From assembly GCF_002197685.1 (NCBI RefSeq), contig NZ_NBBI01000001.1, positions 930,001 through 994,000 of the forward strand: a stretch of 64,000 bases of DNA. Reading direction: 5' to 3'. Under the pieces are notes generated by a model, which made no database searches, was not told where the DNA came from, and was given only the letters and a program-made list of their open reading frames with translations. Numbering within the stretch: position 1 is the stretch's first letter; every line of letters begins with the position of its first letter. This stretch comes from Sphingomonas dokdonensis. Lineage in GTDB: Bacteria > Pseudomonadota > Alphaproteobacteria > Sphingomonadales > Sphingomonadaceae. This document shows, piece after piece, positions 46,729 to 55,503 of this stretch. Both the position numbers and the translations under genes were made by a program.

Positions 46729-47531
46729 CGGTACAGGTACGGCACGACCACCAGCAGCGCCGCGACCGGGGCGACCGGCACTACGCCATCCAGCCGGTCC
46801 AGCACCCCGCCATGGCCAGGCAAGATGTTGCCCGAATCCTTCACGCCGGCGCGCCGCTTGAGAAAGCTTTCATACAGGTCACCGCCCTGTGCGAGAACGG
46901 CGAGCAGCGGCGTGCCGATCGTCATGCGCCACGGGAGCCCATGATAGACATGCAGGATCACCGCCAGCGCGCTCGCCGCAACAACCCCGCCGATCAGCCC
47001 AGCCCAGGTCTTGTTCGGCGACAGACGCGGCGCGAGCTTCGGCCCACCGATCGTGCGCCCTGCGAAAAATGCGCCGATGTCGGTCGCCCAGACCAGCGCG
47101 AGCGCCCAGAAGGCGAACAGCAGCCCAGCATCCTGGCGCCGCAGGAAAACAAGCGCGAGTACCGGCAGGCCGCAATAGATAACGCCTTTCCCCAACGCCG
47201 AATGCCGGGTCACAATCGCGACGAAGAATGCCGCGCCCGCGAGCAGGCCGAGCGAAAAGAAATTGTGCACTTCAAGCACAAGCGAGGCTGGTGCCATCAC
47301 AGCCAGCGGCACCGATAGGCCATATTGCGCGAGCCGCTTCTCACGCGGCGTCACCTTCTGCAGATCCGACCATTCCGCCATCATGAACAGCGAGATGACG
47401 ACGGCCAGCAGCCAGAACGCGATGCCGCCAAACCACAAGGCGGCGCTCGCCACCGCGATCATCACCACGCTGGCGATCATGCGCAGCCGCAGGTTGGACG
47501 GTGTGCGCAGTTTGACGTCGGGCGGCGTCAC
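46725..47531 (-). CDS. cdsA: Phosphatidate cytidylyltransferase
   Basis: Membrane enzyme forming CDP-diacylglycerol, the substrate of PssA encoded at 52 kb. The 268-aa product has six to seven hydrophobic helices and the CDS signature near the C-terminus (SPNKTWAGLIGG, then GDLYESFLKRRAGVKDSGNILPGHGGVLDRLDG). Start is a GTG overlapping the uppS stop (GTGA). Confidence 0.96.
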   Translation of the reverse strand: MTPPDVKLRTPSNLRLRMIASVVMIAVASAALWFGGIAFWLLAVVISLFMMAEWSDLQKVTPREKRLAQYGLSVPLAVMAPASLVLEVHNFFSLGLLAGAAFFVAIVTRHSALGKGVIYCGLPVLALVFLRRQDAGLLFAFWALALVWATDIGAFFAGRTIGGPKLAPRLSPNKTWAGLIGGVVAASALAVILHVYHGLPWRMTIGTPLLAVLAQGGDLYESFLKRRAGVKDSGNILPGHGGVLDRLDGVVPVAPVAALLVVVPYLYR

Positions 47532-48244
47532 AGGCCGCCGAAACGCCGATTGCGGCTGCCGAAGGCCGCGATCGCCTGATCGAGATCGGCAGGCCCGAAA
47601 TCTGGCCAGAGCGTATCGACGAACAGCAACTCGGCATATGCCGCCTGCCACAACAGGAAGTTCGACAGGCGATGCTCCCCCGACGTGCGGATCAGCAGAT
47701 CAAGCGGCGGCATGTCGCGCGTTTCGAGTTCGCCCTCGATCGCGGCGGCGTCGATCTGCTCGGGCGGCAGGCGCTCGGCCAACCGGCGTGCGGCGTGCAC
47801 CAGTTCGGCCTGCGCGCCATAGTTGAGGGCTATTGCCAGGATCGGCCCGGTGTTCGCCGCACAGCGCCGAACGGCATCGTCGATCAGGGCGACAACGTCT
47901 GAAGGGAACCGGCCGTAATCGCCGATGATCTTGAGCCGGACGTTCTCCCGCACGAGCTCAGCCAGATCGCTGCGGATGAACAGCCGCAGCAGGCCCATGA
48001 GGTCGCCGATCTCCTGCTCGGGCCGGCGCCAGTTCTCGGACGAAAAGGCGTAGATGGTCAGCGCCTCCAGCCCGATCACCCGGGCATGGCGGGTTACGCG
48101 TCGGACCGCCTCGACGCCTGCCTTGTGCCCGGCGGCGCGCGGGAGCAGGCGCTTCTTGGCCCAGCGCCCGTTGCCATCCATGATGATGGCAACGTGGCGC
48201 GGCATGGCAAAGGGCGACGCCTGCACTGCTTGCGCAACACTCAT
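47528..48244 (-). CDS. uppS: Undecaprenyl diphosphate synthase
   Basis: cis-prenyltransferase making the C55 carrier for cell-wall synthesis. The 238-aa enzyme has the catalytic Asp in IMDGNGRWA (D23), a SSENW motif and the FRTSGE-like IRTSGEHRLSNFLLWQAAYAEL block. The ATG at 48244 is the first sensible start; upstream residues look random. 118 bp follow frr. Confidence 0.97.
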   Translation of the reverse strand: MSVAQAVQASPFAMPRHVAIIMDGNGRWAKKRLLPRAAGHKAGVEAVRRVTRHARVIGLEALTIYAFSSENWRRPEQEIGDLMGLLRLFIRSDLAELVRENVRLKIIGDYGRFPSDVVALIDDAVRRCAANTGPILAIALNYGAQAELVHAARRLAERLPPEQIDAAAIEGELETRDMPPLDLLIRTSGEHRLSNFLLWQAAYAELLFVDTLWPDFGPADLDQAIAAFGSRNRRFGGL

Positions 48245-48362
48245 CGCGCGGCGCCCTTGACCAGCCGCCGCGTCCCGCAAGACGTCGTCCCCGGTCGCGA
48301 CCAGAGCGCGATCGACAGCGAAACGGGCGTTACACGCGCAAGGTGATCGGAACCGCCCGATG

Positions 48363-48920
48363 TCACTTGCCCAGGATTTCCTTTTCCTTGGCACCGGCAA
48401 CCGCGTCGATATCGGCGATCGTAGCGTCAGTCAGCTTCTGCACCTCGACCTCGTGGCGCTTGCGCTCGTCCTCGCCGAAGACGCCCTTCTTCTCGTCCGT
48501 CTTCAGATTATCGAGCCCGTCGCGCCGCACGTTGCGAACCGCCACCTTCGCCTTTTCCGAATAAGAGCCAGCAAGCTTGGCCAGCTCCTTGCGGCGCTCC
48601 TCCGTGAGATCGGGGATCGGCAGACGCAACGTTTGACCATCGTTGATCGGGTTGAGACCGAGACCAGCCGACCGGATCGCCTTTTCAACCGGGCCGACGT
48701 TGCTTTTGTCCCACACCTGCACCGAGAGCATGCGCGGCTCGGGCGCGGATACGGTCGCGACCTGGTTCAGCGGCATGTGGGCGCCATAAACCTCGACGGT
48801 CACCGGATCGAGCAGGGCCGTGGAGGCCCGGCCGGTGCGCAGACCCGCCAGATCACCCTTCAGCGAGTCCACCGCGCCGGCCATGCGGCGCTCAAGATCC
48901 GCTTTATCATAGGCGGCCAT
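48363..48920 (-). CDS. frr: Ribosome recycling factor
   Basis: A 185-aa factor that splits post-termination ribosomes with EF-G. Starts [33 protein letters not shown] (first part) with the expected TGRAS motif; the P-rich hinge follows ([17 protein letters not shown]). Overlaps pyrH by 14 bp. Confidence 0.97.
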   Translation of the reverse strand: MAAYDKADLERRMAGAVDSLKGDLAGLRTGRASTALLDPVTVEVYGAHMPLNQVATVSAPEPRMLSVQVWDKSNVGPVEKAIRSAGLGLNPINDGQTLRLPIPDLTEERRKELAKLAGSYSEKAKVAVRNVRRDGLDNLKTDEKKGVFGEDERKRHEVEVQKLTDATIADIDAVAGAKEKEILGK

Positions 48921-49650
48921 CAGTCATCTCCTGCTCACTCGTGACGATCGTCGAAACGCCCTCACCGCGCAGCACATCGGCAAAATTGCCGTGCTCGCGG
49001 ATGTTGAACACGACGATCGGGATATTGGAATCGCGGCACAACGCCACGGCACTCGCGTCCATGACTTTGAGATTTTTCGACAGCACCGTGTCGTACGAGA
49101 TCGTCTCGTAGCGCGTCGCGCTCGACACCTTCTTCGGGTCGGCATTGTAAATACCGTCGACGCTCGTTCCCTTGAACAATGCGTCGCAGTTCATCTCGGC
49201 CGCACGCAGTGCTGCGCCGCTATCCGTCGTGAAGAACGGCGATCCGACACCGGCGGCGAAGATTACGACGCGGTTCTTTTCGAGATGGCGCACCGCACGG
49301 CGACGGATGAACGGCTCGCACACCGACTGCATCGGAATGGCGGACTGCACCCGCGTATCTACCCCGATCTGTTCCAAGGCATTCTGCACGGCCAATGCGT
49401 TCATGACCGTCGCCAGCATGCCCATGTAATCCGCGGTACCGCGATCGAAACCCTTGGCCGCCGCCGCCAATCCGCGGAAGATGTTGCCTCCGCCAACGAC
49501 GACGCAAAGCTCATAGCCCTGCGCCTTAACATCCGCGATCTCTTCGGCAACACGGCCGGTTACGGCAGGGTCGATGGCCAAGCCATCCGCCCCCATCAGA
49601 ACTTCGCCCGAAAGCTTCAGGAGGATGCGTTTGTAACGAGGGCTTGTCAT
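48907..49650 (-). CDS. pyrH: UMP kinase
   Basis: Hexameric amino-acid-kinase-fold enzyme phosphorylating UMP. The 247-aa product has KLSGEVLMG near 12-20, GGGNIFRG, the [21 protein letters not shown] stretch [19 protein letters not shown] and [10 protein letters not shown]. First gene of the pyrH-frr-uppS-cdsA-dxr-rseP-bamA-skp-fabZ-rpmE run. A possible promoter lies 70-95 bp upstream. Confidence 0.97.
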   Translation of the reverse strand: MTSPRYKRILLKLSGEVLMGADGLAIDPAVTGRVAEEIADVKAQGYELCVVVGGGNIFRGLAAAAKGFDRGTADYMGMLATVMNALAVQNALEQIGVDTRVQSAIPMQSVCEPFIRRRAVRHLEKNRVVIFAAGVGSPFFTTDSGAALRAAEMNCDALFKGTSVDGIYNADPKKVSSATRYETISYDTVLSKNLKVMDASAVALCRDSNIPIVVFNIREHGNFADVLRGEGVSTIVTSEQEMTDGRL

Positions 49651-49716
49651 TTGATCCGATACAACTGGAGCCGGGCAGCGGAACCTTAGGGAAGCGCCGC
49701 AGGAGCCGCAACCACT

Positions 49717-49744
49717 ACTATAACGGCGACGACGCACGTGAAAC
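49717..49744 (-). promoter_or_regulatory. Possible promoter of the pyrH-frr run
   Basis: On the reverse strand GTTTCA (49744-49739) and TATAGT (49722-49717) are spaced 16 bp, in the 229-bp gap after tsf. The -10 box is good; the -35 box is weak. Confidence 0.3.
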
Positions 49745-49822
49745 GTCCTCGCCACACAAAGCTTATCCCGGCGCCGACTGGAGCACCGCCCCCGATTGCC
49801 GATGGCAAACGGAAAGCGGAGC

Positions 49823-49837
49823 CCCGGCAGCGCCGGG
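49823..49837 (-). terminator. Possible tsf terminator
   Basis: CCCGGC-AGC-GCCGGG, 6-bp GC stem about 43 bp after the tsf stop. Followed on the reverse strand by a C/T-rich stretch rather than a clean U-tract. Confidence 0.3.
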
Positions 49838-49879
49838 ATGCAAAAGGTCAGGCGGCGATCACGCGCCGCCCGTCAGCAA

Positions 49880-50833
49880 TCAGACGGCGGTCTCGGCCTG
49901 CTTGTTCTGCGGCACGCCCGAGGCAGCCGCAACTTCAGCCGCGAAATCCGACTCTTCCTTTTCGATGCCTTCGCCGAGCTGGAAGCGGACATAGTCCTTC
50001 AGCACGATCGTCGCACCGGCATCCTTGCCCGCCTTGGCAACGACGTCGCTGATCTTGGTCTTGCCGTCCATCACGAACAGCTGGCTGACCAGCGCATGCT
50101 CCTTGCGGTACTTCGCGATGGTGCCCTCGACCATCTTGGCGACGATGTCGGCAGGCTTGCCACTCTCACCGGCCTTCTCGGCGGCGATCGCGCGCTCGCG
50201 CTCGATCTCGGACTCGTCCAGATCTTCCTCGTTCAGCGCTTTCGGGAAGGCGGCGGCGACGTGCATCGCGAGCTGCTTGCCGAGCGCCTGCAGCACCTCG
50301 TCCGACGCCTCGCTCTCGAGCGCGACGAGCACGCCGATCTTGCCAAGGCCCGGCGCCTGCTGGTTGTGGACGTACCCAACGACCGCACCCTTGGACACTT
50401 CAAGGCGCTTTGCACGACGCAGCGACTGGTTCTCGCCGATCGTCGCGATGTTCTTGGTCAGCACCTCCTCGACGGTGGTGCCCGACGGCATCGCCCCGCC
50501 CTTCAGCGCGTCAACATCACCACCGGTGGCGAGCGCGATCTGCGTCACTTCACGGACGAACTGCTGGAACTGCCCGTTCTTTGCAACAAAATCGGTTTCC
50601 GAGTTCACCTCGACGGCTGCACCCTTGGTGCCGCTGACCTCGATGCCGACCAGACCCTCGGCCGCGGTGCGGCTGGACTTCTTGGCGGCAGCCGCGAGCC
50701 CCTTGGTACGCAGCCAGTCGAGCGCGGCATCCATGTCGCCGCCGGTCTCGTTCAGCGCCTTTTTGCAATCCATCATGCCCGCGCCGCTCTTCTCGCGCAG
50801 GTCCTTGACCATCGCTGCCGTAATATCGGCCAT
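49880..50833 (-). CDS. tsf: Elongation factor Ts
   Basis: Nucleotide exchange factor for EF-Tu. The 317-aa protein has the conserved [29 protein letters not shown] opening (short blocks of it are diagnostic) and the TDFVAKN motif (about 80-86), then the duplicated C-terminal core. Separated from rpsB by 166 bp that contain degenerate REP-like repeats, a gap in which expression of tsf relative to rpsB could be tuned. Confidence 0.97.
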   Translation of the reverse strand: MADITAAMVKDLREKSGAGMMDCKKALNETGGDMDAALDWLRTKGLAAAAKKSSRTAAEGLVGIEVSGTKGAAVEVNSETDFVAKNGQFQQFVREVTQIALATGGDVDALKGGAMPSGTTVEEVLTKNIATIGENQSLRRAKRLEVSKGAVVGYVHNQQAPGLGKIGVLVALESEASDEVLQALGKQLAMHVAAAFPKALNEEDLDESEIERERAIAAEKAGESGKPADIVAKMVEGTIAKYRKEHALVSQLFVMDGKTKISDVVAKAGKDAGATIVLKDYVRFQLGEGIEKEESDFAAEVAAASGVPQNKQAETAV

Positions 50834-50884
50834 CGTGTAATCCTTCCTGTGGATCCGGTGAGGTGGGATCAGCCCTTGTAGAAA

Positions 50885-50992
50885 CCGCTCGTGCCGAGCC
50901 TACCGAAGAACCGCCCTTCTCTCCGCATTATTGCAGGGAAGCGACAGTGCTTCGACAAACTCGGCACGAATTGGTGAGGTGCTTGTCGAAGC
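50885..50992. repeat. Degenerate REP-like inverted repeats between rpsB and tsf
   Basis: CCGCTCGTGCCGAGCC... (50885-50911) is an imperfect inverted copy of the GTGCTTCGACAAACTCGGCACGA unit at 50947-50974. A third, partial copy (TTGTCGAAGC, 50983-50992) pairs exactly with GCTTCGACAA at 50949-50958. As RNA these form one strong stem-loop or alternative ones right after the rpsB stop. Confidence 0.6.
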
Positions 50993-50999
50993 CCGAGGC

Positions 51000-51806
51000 T
51001 TATGCGTCGACCTGCTGCGATTCTTCAGCACCAGCAGCCGGGACGACCGGATCGCTGCCCAGCGCTTCCTCGGCAGGCGGCTCGGCCATTGCGCCGAAGT
51101 CCGCACCGCCACGGCGCTGCTGCTCTGCATTGCCACGCGTCGCGGCGATCGCAACGGCCTCGCAATACAGCCAGATCGCACGGCTGGCGTCGTCGTTCGC
51201 CGGGACCGGGAACGCAATGCCGTCCGGCGACACGTTCGAATCAAGAATCGCGACGACCGGGATACCGAGCGTGTTGGCTTCCTTGATCGCCAGCTCTTCC
51301 TTGTTCGCGTCGATCACGAACATGATGTCGGGAATGCCGCCCATGTCGCGGATGCCGCCCAGGCTCATCTCGAGCTTGTCGCGCTCGCGGGTCAGTTGCA
51401 GCACTTCCTTCTTGGTGAGGCCGTGGGTGTCACCCGACAGCTGCTCCTCAAGTGCCTTGAGACGCTTGATCGAGTTGGAAATCGTCTTCCAGTTGGTGAG
51501 CATGCCGCCCAGCCAGCGGTGGTTGACGAAGTGCTGACCCGCGCGGCGTGCCGCGTCCGCAACAGGCTCCTGCGCCTGGCGCTTGGTGCCGACGAACAGC
51601 ACCTTGCCGCCGCCGGCGACGGTGGAGCTGATGAATTCGAGCGCGCGCGCGAAGAGCGGCACGGTCTGCGAGAGGTCGATGATGTGGACGCCGTTGCGAT
51701 CACCGAACAGGTACGGCTTCATCTTCGGGTTCCAGCGGTGGGTCTGGTGGCCGAAGTGCGCGCCGGTTTCGATAAGCTGCTGCATCGTGACGACAGGTGC
51801 CGCCAT
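51000..51806 (-). CDS. rpsB: 30S ribosomal protein S2
   Basis: A 268-aa S2 protein ([21 protein letters not shown] opening block, then [20 protein letters not shown] and the [12 protein letters not shown] region). It carries an acidic C-terminal extension of about 20 residues after position 240 with [19 protein letters not shown], common in alphaproteobacteria. First gene before tsf; promoter region lies in the long divergent gap upstream. Confidence 0.97.
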   Translation of the reverse strand: MAAPVVTMQQLIETGAHFGHQTHRWNPKMKPYLFGDRNGVHIIDLSQTVPLFARALEFISSTVAGGGKVLFVGTKRQAQEPVADAARRAGQHFVNHRWLGGMLTNWKTISNSIKRLKALEEQLSGDTHGLTKKEVLQLTRERDKLEMSLGGIRDMGGIPDIMFVIDANKEELAIKEANTLGIPVVAILDSNVSPDGIAFPVPANDDASRAIWLYCEAVAIAATRGNAEQQRRGGADFGAMAEPPAEEALGSDPVVPAAGAEESQQVDA

Positions 51807-52132
51807 AGTCTGTGTTCCTTCCGGTTAGGCCTCTGGGAAGCGGATGACGCGAGCCTGAAAGGCAGCGCACCGGTGGTTTTGCTTCCCATGCGGAGTTGAG
51901 GCCCGCGCCCCTAGACGAAATCACGGCATCTATCAAGCGCCGCCACAACCGCTTGACGCCCGCGAACAGGTGTGGAACATAGAAAAGAACGAGACAAGAA
52001 CGTTGTAGATCTGCTGAGTTAAACGCCCGCTCCTTCGCGAGAAGAGCCGTGCTCGTCAGTAACGAGCACGGGAACGACAGGTGTTTTCAGCTGTTTACGC
52101 GGGACGGTTCGCAAGAGCCATGGAGGCGGACA
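51807..52132. promoter_or_regulatory. Long divergent intergenic region
   Basis: A 326-bp gap between rpsB and the small membrane ORF. I see a possible rpsB promoter on the reverse strand (TTGATA at 51936-51931 with TAGGGG at 51913-51908, spacer 17), a possible forward promoter (TTGACG at 51953-51958 with CATAGA at 51978-51983, spacer 19), and a strong hairpin at 52047-52071. No other ORF is convincing. Confidence 0.35.
52047..52071. other. Strong hairpin in the leader of the small membrane ORF
   Basis: CCGTGCTCGT-CAGTA-ACGAGCACGG, a perfect 10-bp stem about 60 bp before the ATG of the small ORF and followed by GAACGACAGGTGTTTTC. Could be an attenuator, a terminator of a short transcript, or an operator. 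Confidence 0.55.
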
Positions 52133-52372
52133 ATGATGGCGGTCGTGAGTTTTGCGGTTTTTGCCAGTGCGTTTGTGATCTCGATCTACACCTTGTCGGT
52201 GACGATCGGCATGCACAAAGACCGGATCATCGGTGCACTGCGGGGGCAAGCACCAGCAGATCGCCACCCGCTGGCGGCGCTGGTACGCGCCGAGCAGCGG
52301 ATCGCGGTCAGGCGCTGGGCGGCACAGACGGCGCGGCCGACGTCGGCACACCGGATGCGCGCAGCCGCTTGA
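52133..52372 (+). CDS. Small membrane protein, antisense to the pssA 3' end
   Basis: Not recognised. A 79-aa protein (ATG at 52133, second ATG next to it) with one hydrophobic helix (about 2-24) and a basic Arg/Ala-rich tail. The GGAGG-like GGAGGCGG ribosome-binding site 7 bases upstream is excellent and supports a real gene. Its last 65 bp overlap pssA in antisense. Confidence 0.55.
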   Translation: MMAVVSFAVFASAFVISIYTLSVTIGMHKDRIIGALRGQAPADRHPLAALVRAEQRIAVRRWAAQTARPTSAHRMRAAA

Positions 52373-53177
52373 CCCTGGCGTAGCTGGCGATGCTGAACGG
52401 CAAAGCCAGCAGGTAGGCAGTGCTAATGGCGCTGACGGTATGCCAAGGCGCCGTGACTGCCGCTGCCGCGACGATCACTACCAACGCGATCGCCTCGAAG
52501 CGGATGTTGCGTCGCAGCCGCATCGACGACCACGACCAGGTCGCCACACTCGATACCATCAGCAATGCCGCCAGCACGGCCCATGGCGCCACGAGGTAGG
52601 GCGAGCGGAGCACCGGCTCCTCCGTCCAGAACCACAGAAACATGGGCAACAGCGCCAGACCAGCGCCGGCCGGCGCTGGCACGCCAGTAAGGAAGCCTGC
52701 GGATTTGTGCGGCTGGTCATCGGCATCGATGTTTGCATTGAACCGGGCGAGCCGCAGCGCTGCAAACACCGCCAGCATCAGCGCAGCCATCCAGCCGAAA
52801 CGCGGCAATGACGAGAGCGACCAGAGGTAAAGAATCAGCGCGGGCGACACGCCAAAGGAAATCGCGTCCGCAAGTGAATCGAGTTCGGCACCGAAACGGC
52901 TTTCACCGTGCAGCAGCCGGGCGATCCGTCCGTCGATGCCGTCGAGCAGTCCGGCGATCAAAACAAAGGCAACGGCAAGCTGCCAATGCGTGGCGACCCG
53001 ATCGCTTAGCGCCGCAAGCTCCGGCCCGCGCAGAAGAACGAGATCGTTCTCCATCATGCGTGCCTTGACCGCGAACTGAACGCCACTGAGGCCCGAGCAC
53101 AAAGCGAGCGCGGTTATTGCGTTTGGCGCGACCGCGCGGAGCGGCAAGCCACGGCGCGGCCGGATTGGGCGCCTCAC
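52308..53177 (-). CDS. pssA: CDP-diacylglycerol-serine O-phosphatidyltransferase
   Basis: Makes phosphatidylserine from CDP-diacylglycerol and serine. The 289-aa membrane protein has the CDP-alcohol phosphotransferase motif [26 protein letters not shown] (within 79-104; D, G, AR, G, D, D in register) and six or so hydrophobic helices. GTG start overlaps the psd stop (GTGA), so PS synthesis and decarboxylation are coupled. Confidence 0.96.
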   Translation of the reverse strand: MRRPIRPRRGLPLRAVAPNAITALALCSGLSGVQFAVKARMMENDLVLLRGPELAALSDRVATHWQLAVAFVLIAGLLDGIDGRIARLLHGESRFGAELDSLADAISFGVSPALILYLWSLSSLPRFGWMAALMLAVFAALRLARFNANIDADDQPHKSAGFLTGVPAPAGAGLALLPMFLWFWTEEPVLRSPYLVAPWAVLAALLMVSSVATWSWSSMRLRRNIRFEAIALVVIVAAAAVTAPWHTVSAISTAYLLALPFSIASYARVKRLRASGVPTSAAPSVPPSA

Positions 53178-53908
53178 TGCGCCACGCCCGTGGCAGCGAC
53201 CACGCCGGCGCGGCCCAGCACGGTCTCGCCGGCGATCGCGCGCTGGCCAAGCGCCACCTGCGGCGCATAGCCGGCCGGCAGATAGACGTCGACGCGGCTG
53301 CCAAAGCGGATCAGGCCGATGCGCTGACCCGCCGCAACGATATCTCCGACCTTCACGAAGCCCATGATGCGGCGGGCAACCAGACCCGCAATCTGTGTGA
53401 AGGCGACCTTGCGGCCGTCAAATCCCTTGACCACGAAATGTTGGCGCTCGTTATCCTCCGATGCCTTGTCCAGATCGGCGTTGAGGAACTTGCCCGAGAT
53501 ATAAACGACCTGACGAATGGTGCCAGCGATCGGCGAGCGATTGATGTGGACGTCAAAGACACTCATGAACACCGACACGCGGGTCATTCGCTCCGCACCC
53601 AGTTCGGCCATCAGTTCGCGCGGCACCGGAACATCGGCGATCATCGTCACCAGGCCGTCTGCTGGCGATACGATCAGATCCTCGCCACGCGGCGTGGTGC
53701 GGATCGGATCCCGGAAGAAAGCCGCTACCCAGGCTGTAACGCCGAGCAGCGGCCAGAAAAAGACGCTGTGCACGATGGTCATCAGCAATGTGATGCCGAA
53801 GGCGATCGCAGTGAACTTCTGCCCCTCCGGATGGACGGCGGGGAAGCGCCATTTCACGGTGGTGGTGACGGGCAGACCCTGTTCTTCGGGTTTCGGTAAT
53901 GAAGGCAT
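53174..53908 (-). CDS. psd: Phosphatidylserine decarboxylase
   Basis: Pyruvoyl enzyme giving phosphatidylethanolamine. The 244-aa product is of the short bacterial type: VSPADG near 88-93, [13 protein letters not shown] (about 120-132), and the self-cleavage serine in [11 protein letters not shown] near 212-222. Precedes pssA in one transcript. Confidence 0.95.
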   Translation of the reverse strand: MPSLPKPEEQGLPVTTTVKWRFPAVHPEGQKFTAIAFGITLLMTIVHSVFFWPLLGVTAWVAAFFRDPIRTTPRGEDLIVSPADGLVTMIADVPVPRELMAELGAERMTRVSVFMSVFDVHINRSPIAGTIRQVVYISGKFLNADLDKASEDNERQHFVVKGFDGRKVAFTQIAGLVARRIMGFVKVGDIVAAGQRIGLIRFGSRVDVYLPAGYAPQVALGQRAIAGETVLGRAGVVAATGVAQ

Positions 53909-53961
53909 GCGGCCTTGTGTAGCGGGGGTAGCCGATGTGCACAACGCGGGCGCGGCGATGG

Positions 53962-53990
53962 TTGATCCCCCGCCCCCTTCCCCCTATCGA
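53962..53990 (+). promoter_or_regulatory. Candidate icd promoter
   Basis: TTGATC (53962-53967) and TATCGA (53985-53990) with a 17-bp spacer, 33 bp before the icd ATG. Confidence 0.4.
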
Positions 53991-54023
53991 CCGCGCCAGA
54001 CCCTCCCTCAAAGGAAACGGATA

Positions 54024-55244
54024 ATGGCCAAGATCAAGGTGAAAACGCCCGTCGTGGAGATCGACGGCGACGAGATGACGCGGATCATCTGGGAATGGAT
54101 CCGCGAGCGCCTGATCAAGCCCTATCTGGATATCGACCTCGATTACTACGATCTTGGCATGGAGCATCGCGACAACACCGATGACAAGGTCACGGTAGAC
54201 AGCGCAAAGGCGATCCAGAAGTATGGCGTCGGCGTGAAGTGCGCCACGATTACGCCGGACGAAGCACGCGTCGAGGAATTCGGCCTCAAGAAGATGTGGC
54301 GTTCGCCCAACGGGACGATCCGCAACATCCTGGGCGGCGTGGTGTTCCGCGAGCCAATCGTGATCAAGAACGTCCCGCGCCTGATCCCGGGCTGGACGCA
54401 CCCGATCGTCGTCGGTCGTCACGCATTCGGCGACCAGTATCGCGCGACCGACTTCAAGGTGCCGGGCGCCGGTAAGCTGACCATGAAGTGGACGGGCGAG
54501 GACGGCCAGGAGATCGAGCATGAGGTGTTCGACTTCCCGGGCGCCGGTGTTGCGATGGGCATGTACAACCTCGACGAGTCGATCCGCGATTTCGCGCGTG
54601 CCTCGCTGAACTACGGCATCAACCGCAATTGGCCGGTGTACCTGTCGACCAAGAACACGATCCTCAAGGCTTATGACGGCCGCTTCAAGGACATCTTTGC
54701 CGAGGTTTACGAGGCGGAGTTCGTCGAGAAGTTCAAGGAACTCGGCATAACCTACGAGCACCGCCTGATCGACGACATGGTCGCTTCGGCGCTGAAGTGG
54801 AACGGCGAGTTCGTCTGGGCCTGCAAGAACTACGACGGCGACGTGCAGTCCGACCAGGTGGCGCAGGGCTTCGGCTCGCTCGGCCTCATGACGTCGGTGC
54901 TGATGACGCCGGACGGCAAGACGATCGAGGCGGAAGCGGCCCACGGCACCGTCACGCGCCACTATCGCCAGCACCAGCAGGGCAAGGCGACCTCGACGAA
55001 CCCAATCGCGTCGATCTTTGCGTGGACCGGCGGCCTGAAGTTCCGCGGCAAGTTTGACAACACGCCGGACGTCACACGCTTTGCCGAAGAGCTGGAAAAG
55101 GTCTGCATCGAGACGGTGGAGAACGGCGACATGACGAAGGATCTCGCGATCCTGATCGGCCCCGATCAGAAGTGGATGACGACCGAGCAGTTCTTTGAGG
55201 CGGTTCGCGTCAACCTCGAAAAGAAGATGGCTACCTGGGCCTAA
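54024..55244 (+). CDS. icd: NADP-dependent isocitrate dehydrogenase
   Basis: TCA-cycle oxidative decarboxylase of the eukaryotic-like homodimeric class (406 aa). Key stretches: [10 protein letters not shown] at the start, [15 protein letters not shown], and the coenzyme loop [24 protein letters not shown] precedes the ATG. Single-gene unit ended by a perfect terminator. Confidence 0.97.
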   Translation: MAKIKVKTPVVEIDGDEMTRIIWEWIRERLIKPYLDIDLDYYDLGMEHRDNTDDKVTVDSAKAIQKYGVGVKCATITPDEARVEEFGLKKMWRSPNGTIRNILGGVVFREPIVIKNVPRLIPGWTHPIVVGRHAFGDQYRATDFKVPGAGKLTMKWTGEDGQEIEHEVFDFPGAGVAMGMYNLDESIRDFARASLNYGINRNWPVYLSTKNTILKAYDGRFKDIFAEVYEAEFVEKFKELGITYEHRLIDDMVASALKWNGEFVWACKNYDGDVQSDQVAQGFGSLGLMTSVLMTPDGKTIEAEAAHGTVTRHYRQHQQGKATSTNPIASIFAWTGGLKFRGKFDNTPDVTRFAEELEKVCIETVENGDMTKDLAILIGPDQKWMTTEQFFEAVRVNLEKKMATWA

Positions 55245-55260
55245 GCTGATTGCGTTATTT

Positions 55261-55295
55261 ATGGCAGGTCCCGGCGAGTGGCCGGGACCTGCCAT
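55261..55295 (+). terminator. icd terminator
   Basis: ATGGCAGGTCCCGGC and its exact complement form a 15-bp stem around GAGTG, 16 bp after the icd stop and followed by TATTGTCT. Confidence 0.85.
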
Positions 55296-55503
55296 TATTG
55301 TCTAGATACCATCGGGAGATGGCGGCCTATTTTCGGCCGCGTAACGGCCCACGTCGGCCTGTTCGAGAATGCGCTGCGGCCGCGACGCTGTGACGGCCGG
55401 CCACATGCCCGATCATACAGAAATGTGCGCTCTGCGACGCGACTTAGCGCCTGCAGCAGAGAGCGTTACTGACAATCACTCCCGATCAAGGCATGGGACG
55501 TGC

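Noticed and set aside
49796..50881. 361-aa open frame antisense to tsf
   Set aside because: Overlaps the whole tsf gene and its leader; no motif of its own.
53553..55295. 580-aa open frame antisense to icd
   Set aside because: Spans icd, its terminator and part of psd in another frame; no conserved motif.
55300..55503. Upstream codons of the KefB-type gene as a longer N-terminus
   Set aside because: Translation is basic and unlike a membrane start; the family begins at the hydrophobic helix after ATG 55504.
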